Shown one piece after another: positions 1 through 9,115 of a stretch of DNA of 64,000 nucleotides. The stretch lies in contig CAOKRG010000005.1 of assembly GCA_948471095.1 (NCBI GenBank), forward strand, positions 19,701-83,700. Direction: 5' to 3'. This DNA is from an uncultured Oscillospiraceae bacterium (GTDB lineage Bacteria; Bacillota; Clostridia; Oscillospirales; Acutalibacteraceae). Position numbers and translations under genes: made by a program. A model generated the notes under the pieces. It worked only from the letters and a program-made list of their open reading frames with translations, ran no database searches and had not been told where the DNA came from. The first letter of the stretch is position 1; every line of letters begins with the position of its first letter.

Positions 1-651
1 GCTGCCCTGCCCGCCCAAGGTAACCGCCAGGGAGAGCCGGGGGTATTCCTGGTGCAGCCGGCTCCACACAGCCTCCGGGTCCTGGCTTCCGGCGATCTGC
101 TCCGCCTCCACCTCGTTGACCAGCAGCCAGCCCAGCTTCCCAAAGTCCACCTGGGCAAGCGCTTCGTCATAGGGCGAGGGGTTCAGCACCACGGTCAGGC
201 CCTGGCGGGCCCCCTCCTCCACCAGCAGGGGGAGGAGGTTCACCTCGTTTTGCAGGACCAGATAGTCCCCCGGCCCGAAATGGCTGAGGGCCCGCCGGAT
301 CTGTCCCTCGTCCAAGGCCTGGTTGGAGCCGCCATAAAGCAAAATGCAGTTTTCCCCCTGGGGCGTCACTTGGATGACGGCGCTGCCCTGGGGCTGGGGG
401 GCGGGGAGCAGGAATTGGACGTCCACGCCGTTTTCCTCCAGCAGCTGCCGCAGGGGCCCTCCTCCGGCCCCCACGCGCCCGCCATGGTATACCTGGGCCC
501 CGGCCCGGGCCAGGGCGATGGACTGGTTGAGCCCTTTTCCGCCGGGGTTGACGGCCATGGAGCGGGCGCTCAAGGTCTCGCCGGGGCGGACGAAGCGGGG
601 GACCTGGTAGACGTAGTCCAGATTAAGCGAACCGAAGTTTAGGACTTTCAT
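1..651 (-). CDS. rbsK: Ribokinase (PfkB family), 5' part, cut by window edge
   Basis: The first 217 codons of a PfkB-family sugar kinase read leftward and run off the left edge without a stop. The protein starts MKVLNFGSLNLDYVY and carries the substrate-binding NPGGKGLNQ motif near residues 35-43, the classic N-terminal ribokinase signature. Ribokinase phosphorylates D-ribose at O5 with ATP in the cytoplasm. The ATG at 649-651 is preceded by a good AAAGGAG ribosome site. The ATP-binding C-terminal motif (GAGD) lies outside the window, so the exact sugar cannot be fixed; another PfkB kinase is possible. Confidence 0.85.
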   Translation of the reverse strand, partial: MKVLNFGSLNLDYVYQVPRFVRPGETLSARSMAVNPGGKGLNQSIALARAGAQVYHGGRVGAGGGPLRQLLEENGVDVQFLLPAPQPQGSAVIQVTPQGENCILLYGGSNQALDEGQIRRALSHFGPGDYLVLQNEVNLLPLLVEEGARQGLTVVLNPSPYDEALAQVDFGKLGWLLVNEVEAEQIAGSQDPEAVWSRLHQEYPRLSLAVTLGGQGS

Positions 652-859
652 GGGGATGTGGCTCCTTTCTGCGATGGCGGAGGGAACGCGGCCCAAGGAG
701 GCGCGTCCTCCAGCCTTTTGAACCGCGCCGCGGGGTAATTTCTAAGACTATTGTAGCGGATGCCGGGGAAAAAGGCAAGGGGGAAGCGGCCAGAAGGAAG
801 TGTCCAAACGCGCGTTTTGAGAAGCTGTATTTATAAATTGCTGTAGCAGTAGACAAGGG

Positions 860-1262
860 GAACATTTTAGGTCGGGACTGCGTCCCGAAGGGGCCTACGG
901 CCCTGTGAAAGAATGTTTTGGCCTCCGGCGGCTTAGGGGCGTTGAGTCTCGGCTACCGCCTCGGTCGGTTCGCGGCATGTCTGCCGCTGGCAGACGCTCA
1001 CCCCCTAAGAACCCTACCAGGGGCCGCGACTTCGCGGAGCGAAGGTCGACGCCCCTGGACCGCGTATTTTCCCTACTTTTACCTGCCAGCGTAATCGTTC
1101 TTCATTTGTGAATACAGGTTTTAAATATGAAAGTTTACGGAGCGCAACAGTAAAAGTTTTGTCCACTTTTTCAAGAAGTGGACGAGTTATCCAAAGGATA
1201 ACTCGTGGGTTCTTAAGGGCAGAGCCCCTAAGCCGCCGGAGGCCTTAACCGTACTTTTCAGA
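860..1262. repeat. Family-A intergenic repeat cluster between rbsK and the metal permease
   Basis: This gap holds two copies of the dispersed palindromic repeat family described in the findings. The copy at about 860-1080 contains small nested palindromes, including TGTCTGCCGCTGGCAGAC. The copy at about 1138-1262 starts with AGTAAAAGTTTTGTCCAC and ends with CCTAAGCCGCCGGAGGCC. The short ORFs crossing it are repeat sequence and not credible genes. From 652 to 859 I see only the leader and promoter side of rbsK and no gene. Confidence 0.75.
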
Positions 1263-1308
1263 GCCGCCCGCGAACGCTCACACAAACACGCCCTAAGAAA
1301 GGAGCCTT

Positions 1309-2157
1309 ATGAAAGAAGTCATTCTCGACGCCCTGCTGGATTCCCTAAAAAGCCTTCCCTTCCTCTTTGGCGCATACCTGCTCATCGAGTTTCTGGAGCA
1401 CCGCGCCAGCCGGCGCTTGACCGCCGCCCTCTCCAGGCCGGGGCCTTTCGGGCCCTTGGGCGGGGCCCTGCTGGGCTGCGTGCCCCAGTGCGGCTTCTCC
1501 GTGGCCGCCGCCAATTTCTACGCGGGCCGCCTCATCTCCCCCGGCACCCTGCTGGCGGTTTTCCTGGCCACCTCCGACGAGGCCGTCCCCATCCTTCTCA
1601 GCCGCCCGGGCGCGCTGCCCGCCTTGGGGCGCCTCCTGGCGGTAAAGCTGGTTGCCGCCGCTTTCTTCGGCCTGCTCGCGGACGTTCTGGCGAAGCGCTT
1701 TTTCCGCCCAGCGCCCGGCCAGCCCTTCCGCGGCCTGTGCGAAGACTGCGGCTGCGGGGAAAAGGGCATCGCGCGCTCCGCCCTGAGGCACACGGTCCAG
1801 GTGTTCCTCTTCCTGCTGCTGGTCAACCTGGCTCTGGGCGCGGCCATCCATTTTGTGGGCAGCGGGGCCATCTCCCGGGCGCTGCTCTCCGGCAGCGTGT
1901 TCCAGCCCCTTCTGGCGGCTTTGCTGGGGTTCGTCCCCAACTGCGCCGCTTCCGTTCTTTTGACGGAGCTGTATTTGGAGGGCTCCCTCTCCTTTGGTTC
2001 GGCGGTGGCCGGCCTGTGCACCGGGGCGGGCCTGGGGCTGGCGGTGCTGCTGCGCGTCAACAAAAACTGGAAGGAAAACCTCGTCCTGATTTTGGCGCTC
2101 TACGCCTCCGCCGTCCTTACCGGCTTTCTCTGCTCCGCCGGGTGGGCGGGAGCATAG
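1309..2157 (+). CDS. Putative heavy-metal/arsenic-type permease (ArsP_2-like, 10-TM family)
   Basis: This 282-residue integral membrane protein has eight or more hydrophobic segments. Two internally similar halves carry a Cys motif each: GCVPQCGFS near residues 48-56 and GFVPNCAAS near 206-214. That pattern is typical of the family annotated as putative 10-TM heavy-metal exporter or putative manganese transporter (ArsP_2). A Cys-rich cytoplasmic loop (CEDCGCGEKG, about 145-154) may bind metal. The ATG follows AAGAAAGGAGCC. It stands alone, just upstream of the V-ATPase promoter and on the same strand. The metal is not determined by the sequence. Confidence 0.75.
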   Translation: MKEVILDALLDSLKSLPFLFGAYLLIEFLEHRASRRLTAALSRPGPFGPLGGALLGCVPQCGFSVAAANFYAGRLISPGTLLAVFLATSDEAVPILLSRPGALPALGRLLAVKLVAAAFFGLLADVLAKRFFRPAPGQPFRGLCEDCGCGEKGIARSALRHTVQVFLFLLLVNLALGAAIHFVGSGAISRALLSGSVFQPLLAALLGFVPNCAASVLLTELYLEGSLSFGSAVAGLCTGAGLGLAVLLRVNKNWKENLVLILALYASAVLTGFLCSAGWAGA

Positions 2158-2209
2158 GGAGGGGGGCCTGGAAAATTCTTCCTGGGCCGTCAAATTTTTG
2201 ATTTAGGTT

Positions 2210-2238
2210 TTGACTTTTATAGAGGCAGGCGGTATAAT
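2210..2238 (+). promoter_or_regulatory. Sigma-A promoter of the V-ATPase operon
   Basis: TTGACT at 2210-2215 and TATAAT at 2233-2238 are separated by exactly 17 bp. This is the best promoter upstream of the nine-gene ATPase operon. Transcription from about 2245 would give a leader of roughly 245 nt before the first start codon. Confidence 0.8.
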
Positions 2239-2244
2239 AGACTT

Positions 2245-2477
2245 GCCCGGAAGCATATGCTGGGGCCGGACGGCCGTCTTGGCGGGTTCGTTCCAGACGG
2301 CCGCCCACGGGCTCCGGCTTGCCGGGGCGGGCCCGGAGGCAAAAAGCCCCCGTCCGCCCCATTGAGTTTGGGGCGCGCCCTCCTAGGAAGAGGAAGGCCG
2401 CGCCCCGCCGCTGCACGGGATTTATTACATTCCCGCCATACCCGGCAGCTCGCCGGTTGGAACACGGGTATATATGC
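2245..2477 (+). promoter_or_regulatory. Long GC-rich structured 5' leader of the V-ATPase operon
   Basis: Between the promoter and the ribosome site of the first ATPase gene lie about 230 nt without a credible ORF. The stretch has several possible hairpins: GGACGGCCGTCTTGG can pair with CCAGACGGCCGCC, and there are further GC-rich arms around 2320-2420. I could not match it to a riboswitch class from memory. It may be a regulatory leader or an ordinary structured UTR. Confidence 0.4.
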
Positions 2478-2492
2478 AGGAGGTGAAAGAGT

Positions 2493-2810
2493 TTGGCAAA
2501 AGAGACCATGCAGGCCATCAGCGACGCGGAGCTGAAAGCCCGGGAAGCGGTGCTGCACGCCAAGGCGGAGGGCGAACGCATTGAAGCGGACGCCGCCGCC
2601 CAGGGCAGGCAGGCCGTGGCGGGCGCCGTGAAGGAGGCTCGGAAGAAAGCCGAGGTCCTGTGCGGGGTGGCCCGCGCGGACGCGGAAAAGCTTGGCGCCG
2701 GCATGAAGCGGCAGACCCAGGAAGAGCAGGACCGCCTGCGCGCCGCCGCCCAGCAGGGCCGGGGCAAGGTCGTGGAAGAGATCCGGAAGATCGTTTTGGA
2801 AAAGACCTGA
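2493..2810 (+). CDS. ntpF: V-type ATPase peripheral stalk subunit G/H (NtpF-like)
   Basis: A 105-residue, highly charged Ala/Glu/Lys/Arg-rich protein that is almost all predicted coiled coil. As the first gene of the operon it matches the position of ntpF in Enterococcus, whose product pairs with subunit E to form the peripheral stalk. The start is a TTG (TTGGCAAAAGAG) behind a strong AGGAGGTGA site at 2479-2487; an internal ATG five codons later lacks such a site. The sequence of this subunit is poorly conserved in general, so the assignment leans on position, length and coiled-coil character. Confidence 0.75.
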   Translation: MAKETMQAISDAELKAREAVLHAKAEGERIEADAAAQGRQAVAGAVKEARKKAEVLCGVARADAEKLGAGMKRQTQEEQDRLRAAAQQGRGKVVEEIRKIVLEKT

Positions 2811-2852
2811 GCCCGCCCGTCCGGTTGAGCGGACTCAACACAAGGAGGTTCG

Positions 2853-4883
2853 ATGCAGATGGCGGTAGTGGAAATGAAGCGCATTCACGTATACGCGCTG
2901 AAGAACAACCGCAAAAAGATTCTGGAGATGCTGCAGCGGAGAGCCGTCGTGGAGGTCGACACCCCGGAAGAGGCCAGCCTGGGAGAGGCGAAGGGCCCCT
3001 TCTCCAAAACGGACACCGCTTCCGCGCGGCTCACGTTCGAAAAAAACGTCCAGCTCATCGGCAGCGCCGTGGAGACGCTGGACAGCTACGCCCCCCCGCA
3101 GAAGTCCATGCTGGCCATGCTGGAGGGGCGCACGGGCGTTAACGCCCACCAGGTGCAGCAGACGGCCGAGGCCGCGCCGGAGGTCGCCAAGATCGCGGCC
3201 AACATCGTGGCCCTGGGCAAGCGCGTGAACGACCAGCAGGCGGAGATCGCCCGGCTGGAGGCCCAGCTGGAGGCCCTGAAGCCCTGGATGGGCCTGGATA
3301 TCTCCATGCGCACCGTGGGCACCAACTCCACCAGCGTGTTCATTGGCACCTTTCCGGAGGAGCTGACCGCTGGGGAGATCAAGACCCGCCTGGCCGCCGC
3401 CCTGCCGGACGTGCCCGGCGTGGAGGCCGAGGTGGTGAGCACCCAGCCCCAGCAGACCTGCGCGTTCATCGTCTGCCTGGGCCGGGTTGGCTCCAAGGTA
3501 GAGGCCGCCCTGCGGGGCATGGGCTTCACCTATCCGGCGGCCCCTTCCAAAAAGCCCCCCGCCCAGCGGGCGGAGGACCTGCAGGCCCGCATCGCCGCGG
3601 CCCAAAAGGACATTGAGGACGCCGGCAGGGAGATCGCCTCCTACGCCGGCCGGCGGCAGGAGCTGCTGTTTACGTCCGACTACTATTCCATGCGCGCCAA
3701 CAAGTACCAGGTGCTGGGAGACCTGTGGCAGAGCCCCCACGTCTTCTACCTGACCGGCTATGTGGCCGCGCCCAGGGCCCCGGCCCTGCAGCGGGAGCTG
3801 GAGGAGAAGTACCAGGCCTTTGTGGAGGTGGAAACCCCCGCCGAAGGCGAGGAGCTTCCCATCCAGCTGCAAAACGGCTTCTTCGCCGCCCCGGTGGAGG
3901 GGGTCATCGAGGGCTACAGCCTGCCCGGCAAGCACGAGGTGGACCCCTCGAAGGTGATGTGCGTGTTCTATTACGTGCTCTTCGGCATGATGCTCTCCGA
4001 CGCGGCCTACGGGTTTTTGATCTCCCTTTGCACGGGCATTGTGCTGCTGAAGTTCAAAAACATTGAGGAAAGCCTGCGCAAGACCATGCGGATGTTCTTC
4101 TTCTGCGGCCTTTCCACCATGTTCTGGGGCGTGCTGTTCGGCAGCTACTTCGGCGACGCCATCGACGTGGTGGCCAACACCTTCTTTGGGGCCAACATCC
4201 ATGTGCAGCCCCTGTGGTTCGCGCCCCTGGAGCAGCCCATGCGGCTGATGCTCTTCTCGTTCCTCTTGGGCATCATCCACCTGTTCGCGGGCCTTGCCAT
4301 GCAGATCTACCAGCTGTGCCGCCGGGGCAAGTACCTGGACGCCCTGTATGACAGCGGCTTCTGGTATATGCTGGTGGGCGGGCTGATCATCGCCCTGGTG
4401 TCCCTGGACATGTTCCAGGAGATGATGGGCCTGTCCCTTGCCATCCCCCCCATCGTCACCACCATTGCGCTGGTGTTTGCCGCCATTGGCGCGGTGGGCA
4501 TTGTGGCCACCAGCGGCCGGGAGAGCCGGGGCGTGAAGCGCTTCTTAAAGGGGCTTTACGGCCTTTACGGCGTGTCCAGCTGGCTTTCGGATATTCTGTC
4601 CTATTCCCGCCTGCTGGCGCTGGGTCTGGCCACCGGCGTCATCGCCCAGGTATTCAATATGCTGGGCACCATGGCGGGCGGCGGCCCGGTGGGCGTGGCC
4701 CTGTTCATTGTGGTCTTCCTCATCGGCCATGTCCTCAACCTGCTGATCAACCTGCTGGGGGCCTACGTACATACCAACCGTTTGCAGTACGTGGAGTTCT
4801 TCGGCAAGTTTTACGAGGGCGGCGGGCGCAAATTCGAGCCCTTTGCCGCCAAAACCAAATACTTTAAGATTACGGAGGAATAA
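2853..4883 (+). CDS. ntpI: V-type ATPase subunit I (a-type stator membrane subunit)
   Basis: This 676-residue protein is the membrane stator subunit that forms the ion half-channels against the K ring. The N-terminal ~340 residues are soluble with coiled-coil arms. The C-terminal half carries about seven membrane segments and conserved V-type features, including the stretch LSYSRLLALGLATGVIA near residue 575, which holds the conserved arginine that works with the rotor carboxylates. The length is typical for bacterial subunit I. The ATG follows ACAAGGAGGTTCG. The gene ends three bases before the K subunit start, consistent with co-translation. Confidence 0.95.
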   Translation: MQMAVVEMKRIHVYALKNNRKKILEMLQRRAVVEVDTPEEASLGEAKGPFSKTDTASARLTFEKNVQLIGSAVETLDSYAPPQKSMLAMLEGRTGVNAHQVQQTAEAAPEVAKIAANIVALGKRVNDQQAEIARLEAQLEALKPWMGLDISMRTVGTNSTSVFIGTFPEELTAGEIKTRLAAALPDVPGVEAEVVSTQPQQTCAFIVCLGRVGSKVEAALRGMGFTYPAAPSKKPPAQRAEDLQARIAAAQKDIEDAGREIASYAGRRQELLFTSDYYSMRANKYQVLGDLWQSPHVFYLTGYVAAPRAPALQRELEEKYQAFVEVETPAEGEELPIQLQNGFFAAPVEGVIEGYSLPGKHEVDPSKVMCVFYYVLFGMMLSDAAYGFLISLCTGIVLLKFKNIEESLRKTMRMFFFCGLSTMFWGVLFGSYFGDAIDVVANTFFGANIHVQPLWFAPLEQPMRLMLFSFLLGIIHLFAGLAMQIYQLCRRGKYLDALYDSGFWYMLVGGLIIALVSLDMFQEMMGLSLAIPPIVTTIALVFAAIGAVGIVATSGRESRGVKRFLKGLYGLYGVSSWLSDILSYSRLLALGLATGVIAQVFNMLGTMAGGGPVGVALFIVVFLIGHVLNLLINLLGAYVHTNRLQYVEFFGKFYEGGGRKFEPFAAKTKYFKITEE

Positions 4884-5378
<495 letters not shown>

Positions 5379-5415
5379 TGGCCGGGCGCGGGCCCAGAAG
5401 AGAGGAGGATGATCC

Positions 5416-6009
5416 ATGACCGGACTGGAATCCATTTTGAGCCAGATCGCCGGCGACGGACAAAAAGAAGCGGAGGAAGTGCTTTCCGTTTCCAAGGCCA
5501 AGGCCGCGGAAACCCTGGAAACGGCCCAGGCCAAGGCAAAGGAAGAGGCCGCCGCCGTTTTAAAGGACGCGGAGCGCCGGGCCCAGGACATTCGGGACCG
5601 GGCCCAGTCCGCGGCGGAGCTGGAGCAGCGCAACCAGATGCTGGTCTTTAAGCAGGAGCTCATCCGCGAGGCGGTGGGAGCCGCCCGGGAGAGCCTGGAA
5701 AACGCCCCGGACGGGGAATATTTCGAGATTCTTTTAAAGCTTTACCGCCGCTTTGCCCAGGAGGGCCGGGGCGAGATGAGGCTCTGTAAGCGGGACCTTG
5801 CCCGCCTGCCCGACGACTTTTTGGCCCGGATGCGCAAGGCCGTGCCCGGGGCGGAGGTCACCATCTCCCCCCAGCCCCATCCCATTGCCAACGGCTTCCT
5901 GCTGGTCTATGGCGGTGTGGACATTAACTGCACCTTCCAGGCCATTTTCGAGGACGCTTACGACGAGCTGCGGGACGCTGCCGGACGGCTGCTGTTCCCC
6001 GTGGCCTAA
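5416..6009 (+). CDS. ntpE: V-type ATPase subunit E (peripheral stalk)
   Basis: A 197-residue peripheral stalk subunit. Residues 1-100 form an Ala/Glu/Lys-rich coiled coil that would pair with the NtpF-like subunit. The C-terminal globular part, with the segment GFLLVYGGVDINCTFQAI, is characteristic of family E, where it grips the top of the A/B head. The ATG follows GAGGAGGATGATCC. The gene lies between K and C exactly as in the ntp order. Confidence 0.93.
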   Translation: MTGLESILSQIAGDGQKEAEEVLSVSKAKAAETLETAQAKAKEEAAAVLKDAERRAQDIRDRAQSAAELEQRNQMLVFKQELIREAVGAARESLENAPDGEYFEILLKLYRRFAQEGRGEMRLCKRDLARLPDDFLARMRKAVPGAEVTISPQPHPIANGFLLVYGGVDINCTFQAIFEDAYDELRDAAGRLLFPVA

Positions 6010-6036
6010 TCCCGCCCGAAGAAAGGAAGCCGTGCT

Positions 6037-7002
6037 ATGAAAGAGGATTACATCTATGCGGTGGCGCGGGTGCGGGCCCGGGAGCTGGGGCTTTTAAGCC
6101 GCCAGGACGTGGACCAGCTGATGGCCTGCAAAACCTATGAGGAGTGCCTGCGGACCCTTTCCGACAAGGGCTGGGGCGCGGGCGAGGCCTCCTCCGCCGA
6201 AGCGGTCTTGGCCGCGGAGGAGGAGAAGACCTGGGCGTTCATCCACGAGCTGACGGACGACATGGCCCCCTTCAAGGTGCTGCTGCTGCCCACCGACTAC
6301 AACAACATGAAGGCCGCCATCAAGGCCGTGGTCACCGGGGTGGAGCCCCACCAGGTGTTCCTGCCCGGGGGCGAGATCGACCCGGAGCTGATGCTGCGCT
6401 GCGTGCGGGAGGGGGATTTCTCCCCCCTGCCCGAGGACATGGCCCAGGCTGCGGACGAGGCCTACCACGCCCTGCTGCAAAAGGAGGACGGCCAGATGTG
6501 CGACGTCATCCTGGACCGGGCCTGCCTGATGGGCGTGGTCCGCTGCGGCAAGGAGAGCGGCGTGCCCATTTTGGCGGACTACGCGGAGATGCTCTGCGCC
6601 ACCTCCAACGTGAAGGTGGCCGTGCGCGCCTGCAAAACCGGCAAGAGCCGGGCTTTCCTGGACATGGCCCTGGCTCCCTGCGCCACCTTGGACGCGGGCA
6701 GCCTGGCGGCGGCCGCCTGCAAGAGCCTGGACGACCTGTTCGGCTACCTGGCGGCCACGCCCTACAGCGAGGCGGCGGGCAAGATGAAGGAGTCCTACTC
6801 CGCCTTTGAAAAGTGGTGCGACGACAAGGTGATGGACCTGGTGAAGGGCCAGAAGATGAACCCCTTTACCGTGGGCCCCCTGTTCGCCTTTGTCATCGCC
6901 CGGCGCAACGAGATCAGCACCGTGCGGATCATCCTTTCCGGCAAGCTCAACGAGCTGGACGATGGGATGATCCGGGAAAGACTGAGGGATATGTATGTAT
7001 AG
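6037..7002 (+). CDS. ntpC: V-type ATPase subunit C (d-type central stalk socket)
   Basis: A 321-residue soluble alpha-helical subunit that docks the central stalk onto the K ring. It shows family features such as YNNMKAAIKAVVTG (residues ~88-101) and a C-terminal segment FAFVIARRNEISTVRIIL that recurs in bacterial C subunits. The start ATG follows GAAAGGAAGCCGTGCT. Its 3' end overlaps the F subunit start by 8 nt, implying translational coupling. Confidence 0.93.
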   Translation: MKEDYIYAVARVRARELGLLSRQDVDQLMACKTYEECLRTLSDKGWGAGEASSAEAVLAAEEEKTWAFIHELTDDMAPFKVLLLPTDYNNMKAAIKAVVTGVEPHQVFLPGGEIDPELMLRCVREGDFSPLPEDMAQAADEAYHALLQKEDGQMCDVILDRACLMGVVRCGKESGVPILADYAEMLCATSNVKVAVRACKTGKSRAFLDMALAPCATLDAGSLAAAACKSLDDLFGYLAATPYSEAAGKMKESYSAFEKWCDDKVMDLVKGQKMNPFTVGPLFAFVIARRNEISTVRIILSGKLNELDDGMIRERLRDMYV

Positions 7003-7315
7003 AATAGCCGTTTTGGGCGACCGCGACAGCATCTACGGCTTCGCTGCCCTGGGGCTGGAGGTGTTCCCAGTCGCCGGAACTGAGGAAGGGGCCAAAACCC
7101 TGCGCCGCCTGTGCGAGCAGGACTACGCCGTGATCTACATCACCGAAGCCTTGGCCGAGGGCCTGGCCGCCGAGCTGGACCGCTGCCGCCAGAGCCTGCT
7201 GCCCGCCGTCATCCCCATTCCCGGGGTGCGGGGCAACACGGGCCTTGGCATCAACATGGTCAAGCATTCGGTAGAGCAGGCCGTGGGCTCCGACATTATA
7301 TTCAATGGTAATTAA
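6995..7315 (+). CDS. ntpG: V-type ATPase subunit F (central stalk)
   Basis: A 106-residue Rossmann-like small subunit that binds subunit D in the central shaft. The sequence opens YRIAVLGDRDSIYGFAALG, the standard start of this family, and has the IPIPGVRGNTGLG loop near the end. It overlaps subunit C by 8 nt. Called NtpG in Enterococcus nomenclature and F in the V/A-ATPase scheme. The length is normal. Confidence 0.94.
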   Translation: MYRIAVLGDRDSIYGFAALGLEVFPVAGTEEGAKTLRRLCEQDYAVIYITEALAEGLAAELDRCRQSLLPAVIPIPGVRGNTGLGINMVKHSVEQAVGSDIIFNGN

Positions 7316-7345
7316 ATACATTCGAGAAACGGGTGATCGGTAAAC

Positions 7346-9115
7346 ATGAGCAATGGCACCATCAAAAAGATAGCCGGACCTCTCGTGATCGCCAAAGGCA
7401 TGCGCGACGCCAACATGTTCGACGTGGTGCGCGTCAGTGAGCGCCGCCTGATCGGCGAGATCATCGAGATCCACGGCGACGAAGCCTCCATTCAGGTTTA
7501 TGAGGAGACTTCGGGCCTGGCCCCCGGCGAGCCGGTGGTCTCCACCGGCCAGCCCATGAGCGTGGAGCTGGGTCCAGGCCTTATTACCAGCATCTACGAC
7601 GGCATCCAGCGCCCGCTGGACGACATTATGAAGATCTCCGGCAACAACCTGCAGCGCGGCGTGGAGGTCCCCTCGCTGAAGCGGGACCTGGAGTGGGACT
7701 TTGTGCCCAGCGCCAAGGCGGGGGACGAAGTGACCGGCGGCGACATCATCGGCTCTGTGCAGGAGACGGTGGTGGTATCCCATAAAATTATGATTCCCCC
7801 TGGGATCTCCGGCAAAATTAAGGAGATTAAGGCCGGGAAGTTTAAGGTGACCGACACTGTAGCCACCGTGGAGACCAAGGACGGCGTGAAGAACATCGGC
7901 CTGATGCAGACCTGGCCTGTGCGTATGGGCCGGCCCTACAAGGAGAAGATGTCTCCCGACATGCCCCTGATCACCGGCCAGCGGGTGGTGGACTGCATGT
8001 TCCCCATTGCCAAAGGCGGCGTGGCGGCGGTTCCGGGCCCCTTCGGCAGCGGCAAAACCGTGGTGCAGCATCAGCTGGCCAAGTGGGCCGAGGCGGACAT
8101 TGTGGTCTACATTGGCTGCGGCGAACGCGGCAACGAGATGACCGACGTGCTCAACGAGTTCCCCGAGCTGGTGGACCCCAAAACCGGCCAGTCCCTGATG
8201 AAGCGCACGGTGCTTATCGCCAACACCTCCGACATGCCTGTGGCGGCCCGTGAGGCCTCCATCTACACGGGCATCACCATTGCCGAGTACTTCCGGGACA
8301 TGGGCTACTCCGTGGCTCTGATGGCCGACTCCACCTCCCGCTGGGCCGAGGCTCTGCGCGAGATGTCCGGCCGCCTGGAAGAGATGCCCGGCGAAGAGGG
8401 CTACCCCGCCTACCTGGGCAGCCGTCTGGCCCAGTTCTACGAGCGGGCCGGCTCCGTCAAGACCCTGTGCTCCGGGGAGCGCGAGGGCGCCCTGTCCGTT
8501 ATCGGCGCCGTGTCCCCTCCCGGCGGCGACATTTCCGAGCCGGTTTCCCAGGCGACCCTGCGCATTGTAAAGGTCTTCTGGGGGCTGGACTCCTCCCTGG
8601 CCCAGCAGCGGCACTTCCCGGCCATCAACTGGCTGACCAGCTACTCGCTGTACCTGGACAACATGGAGGCCTGGTTCAACACCAACGTGGCCGAGGACTG
8701 GACCGCCCTGCGCACCCAGCTGATGGGCCTGCTGCAGGACGAGGCCGAGCTGCAGGAAATCGTGCAGCTGGTGGGCATGGACGCCCTTTCGGCTCCGGAC
8801 CGGCTGAAGCTGGAAGTGGCCCGGTCCATCCGCGAGGACTTTTTGCATCAGAACGCCTTTGACGAGGTGGACACCTACACCTCTTTGGAAAAGCAGCACA
8901 GCATGATGCTGCTCATCACCGGCTACTATGAGAAGGCCCGGGAGGCCCTCGCCGCCGGGGTGGACATCCAGAAGCTCATCGACCTGCCGGTGCGCGAGCA
9001 GATCGGCCGCTTTAAGTACACGGCCCCGGACAAGGTAAAGGAGACCTACGAGCAGGTCATGGGCCAGCTGGACAAGGAACTGCATGACGCCAGAGAGACA
9101 AAGGAGGACTTCTAA
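7346..9115 (+). CDS. ntpA: V-type ATPase catalytic subunit A
   Basis: The 589-residue catalytic subunit. The Walker A loop GPFGSGKT lies at residues 231-238. The non-homologous insert that distinguishes A from F-type beta follows the N-terminal barrel, and the conserved sequence [19 protein letters not shown] follows the Walker B region. ATP is hydrolysed, or made, at the A/B interface to drive ion movement. The start ATG follows a GGGTGATCGG region. The stop shares a base with the start of subunit B (TAATG), giving tight coupling of the two head subunits. Confidence 0.97.
   Translation: MSNGTIKKIAGPLVIAKGMRDANMFDVVRVSERRLIGEIIEIHGDEASIQVYEETSGLAPGEPVVSTGQPMSVELGPGLITSIYDGIQRPLDDIMKISGNNLQRGVEVPSLKRDLEWDFVPSAKAGDEVTGGDIIGSVQETVVVSHKIMIPPGISGKIKEIKAGKFKVTDTVATVETKDGVKNIGLMQTWPVRMGRPYKEKMSPDMPLITGQRVVDCMFPIAKGGVAAVPGPFGSGKTVVQHQLAKWAEADIVVYIGCGERGNEMTDVLNEFPELVDPKTGQSLMKRTVLIANTSDMPVAAREASIYTGITIAEYFRDMGYSVALMADSTSRWAEALREMSGRLEEMPGEEGYPAYLGSRLAQFYERAGSVKTLCSGEREGALSVIGAVSPPGGDISEPVSQATLRIVKVFWGLDSSLAQQRHFPAINWLTSYSLYLDNMEAWFNTNVAEDWTALRTQLMGLLQDEAELQEIVQLVGMDALSAPDRLKLEVARSIREDFLHQNAFDEVDTYTSLEKQHSMMLLITGYYEKAREALAAGVDIQKLIDLPVREQIGRFKYTAPDKVKETYEQVMGQLDKELHDARETKEDF

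Noticed and set aside
1345-2193. Minus-strand ORF of 282 codons opposite the metal permease
   Set aside because: Gln/Gly/Ala-rich shadow frame; the + strand gene shows paired Cys motifs and membrane helices.
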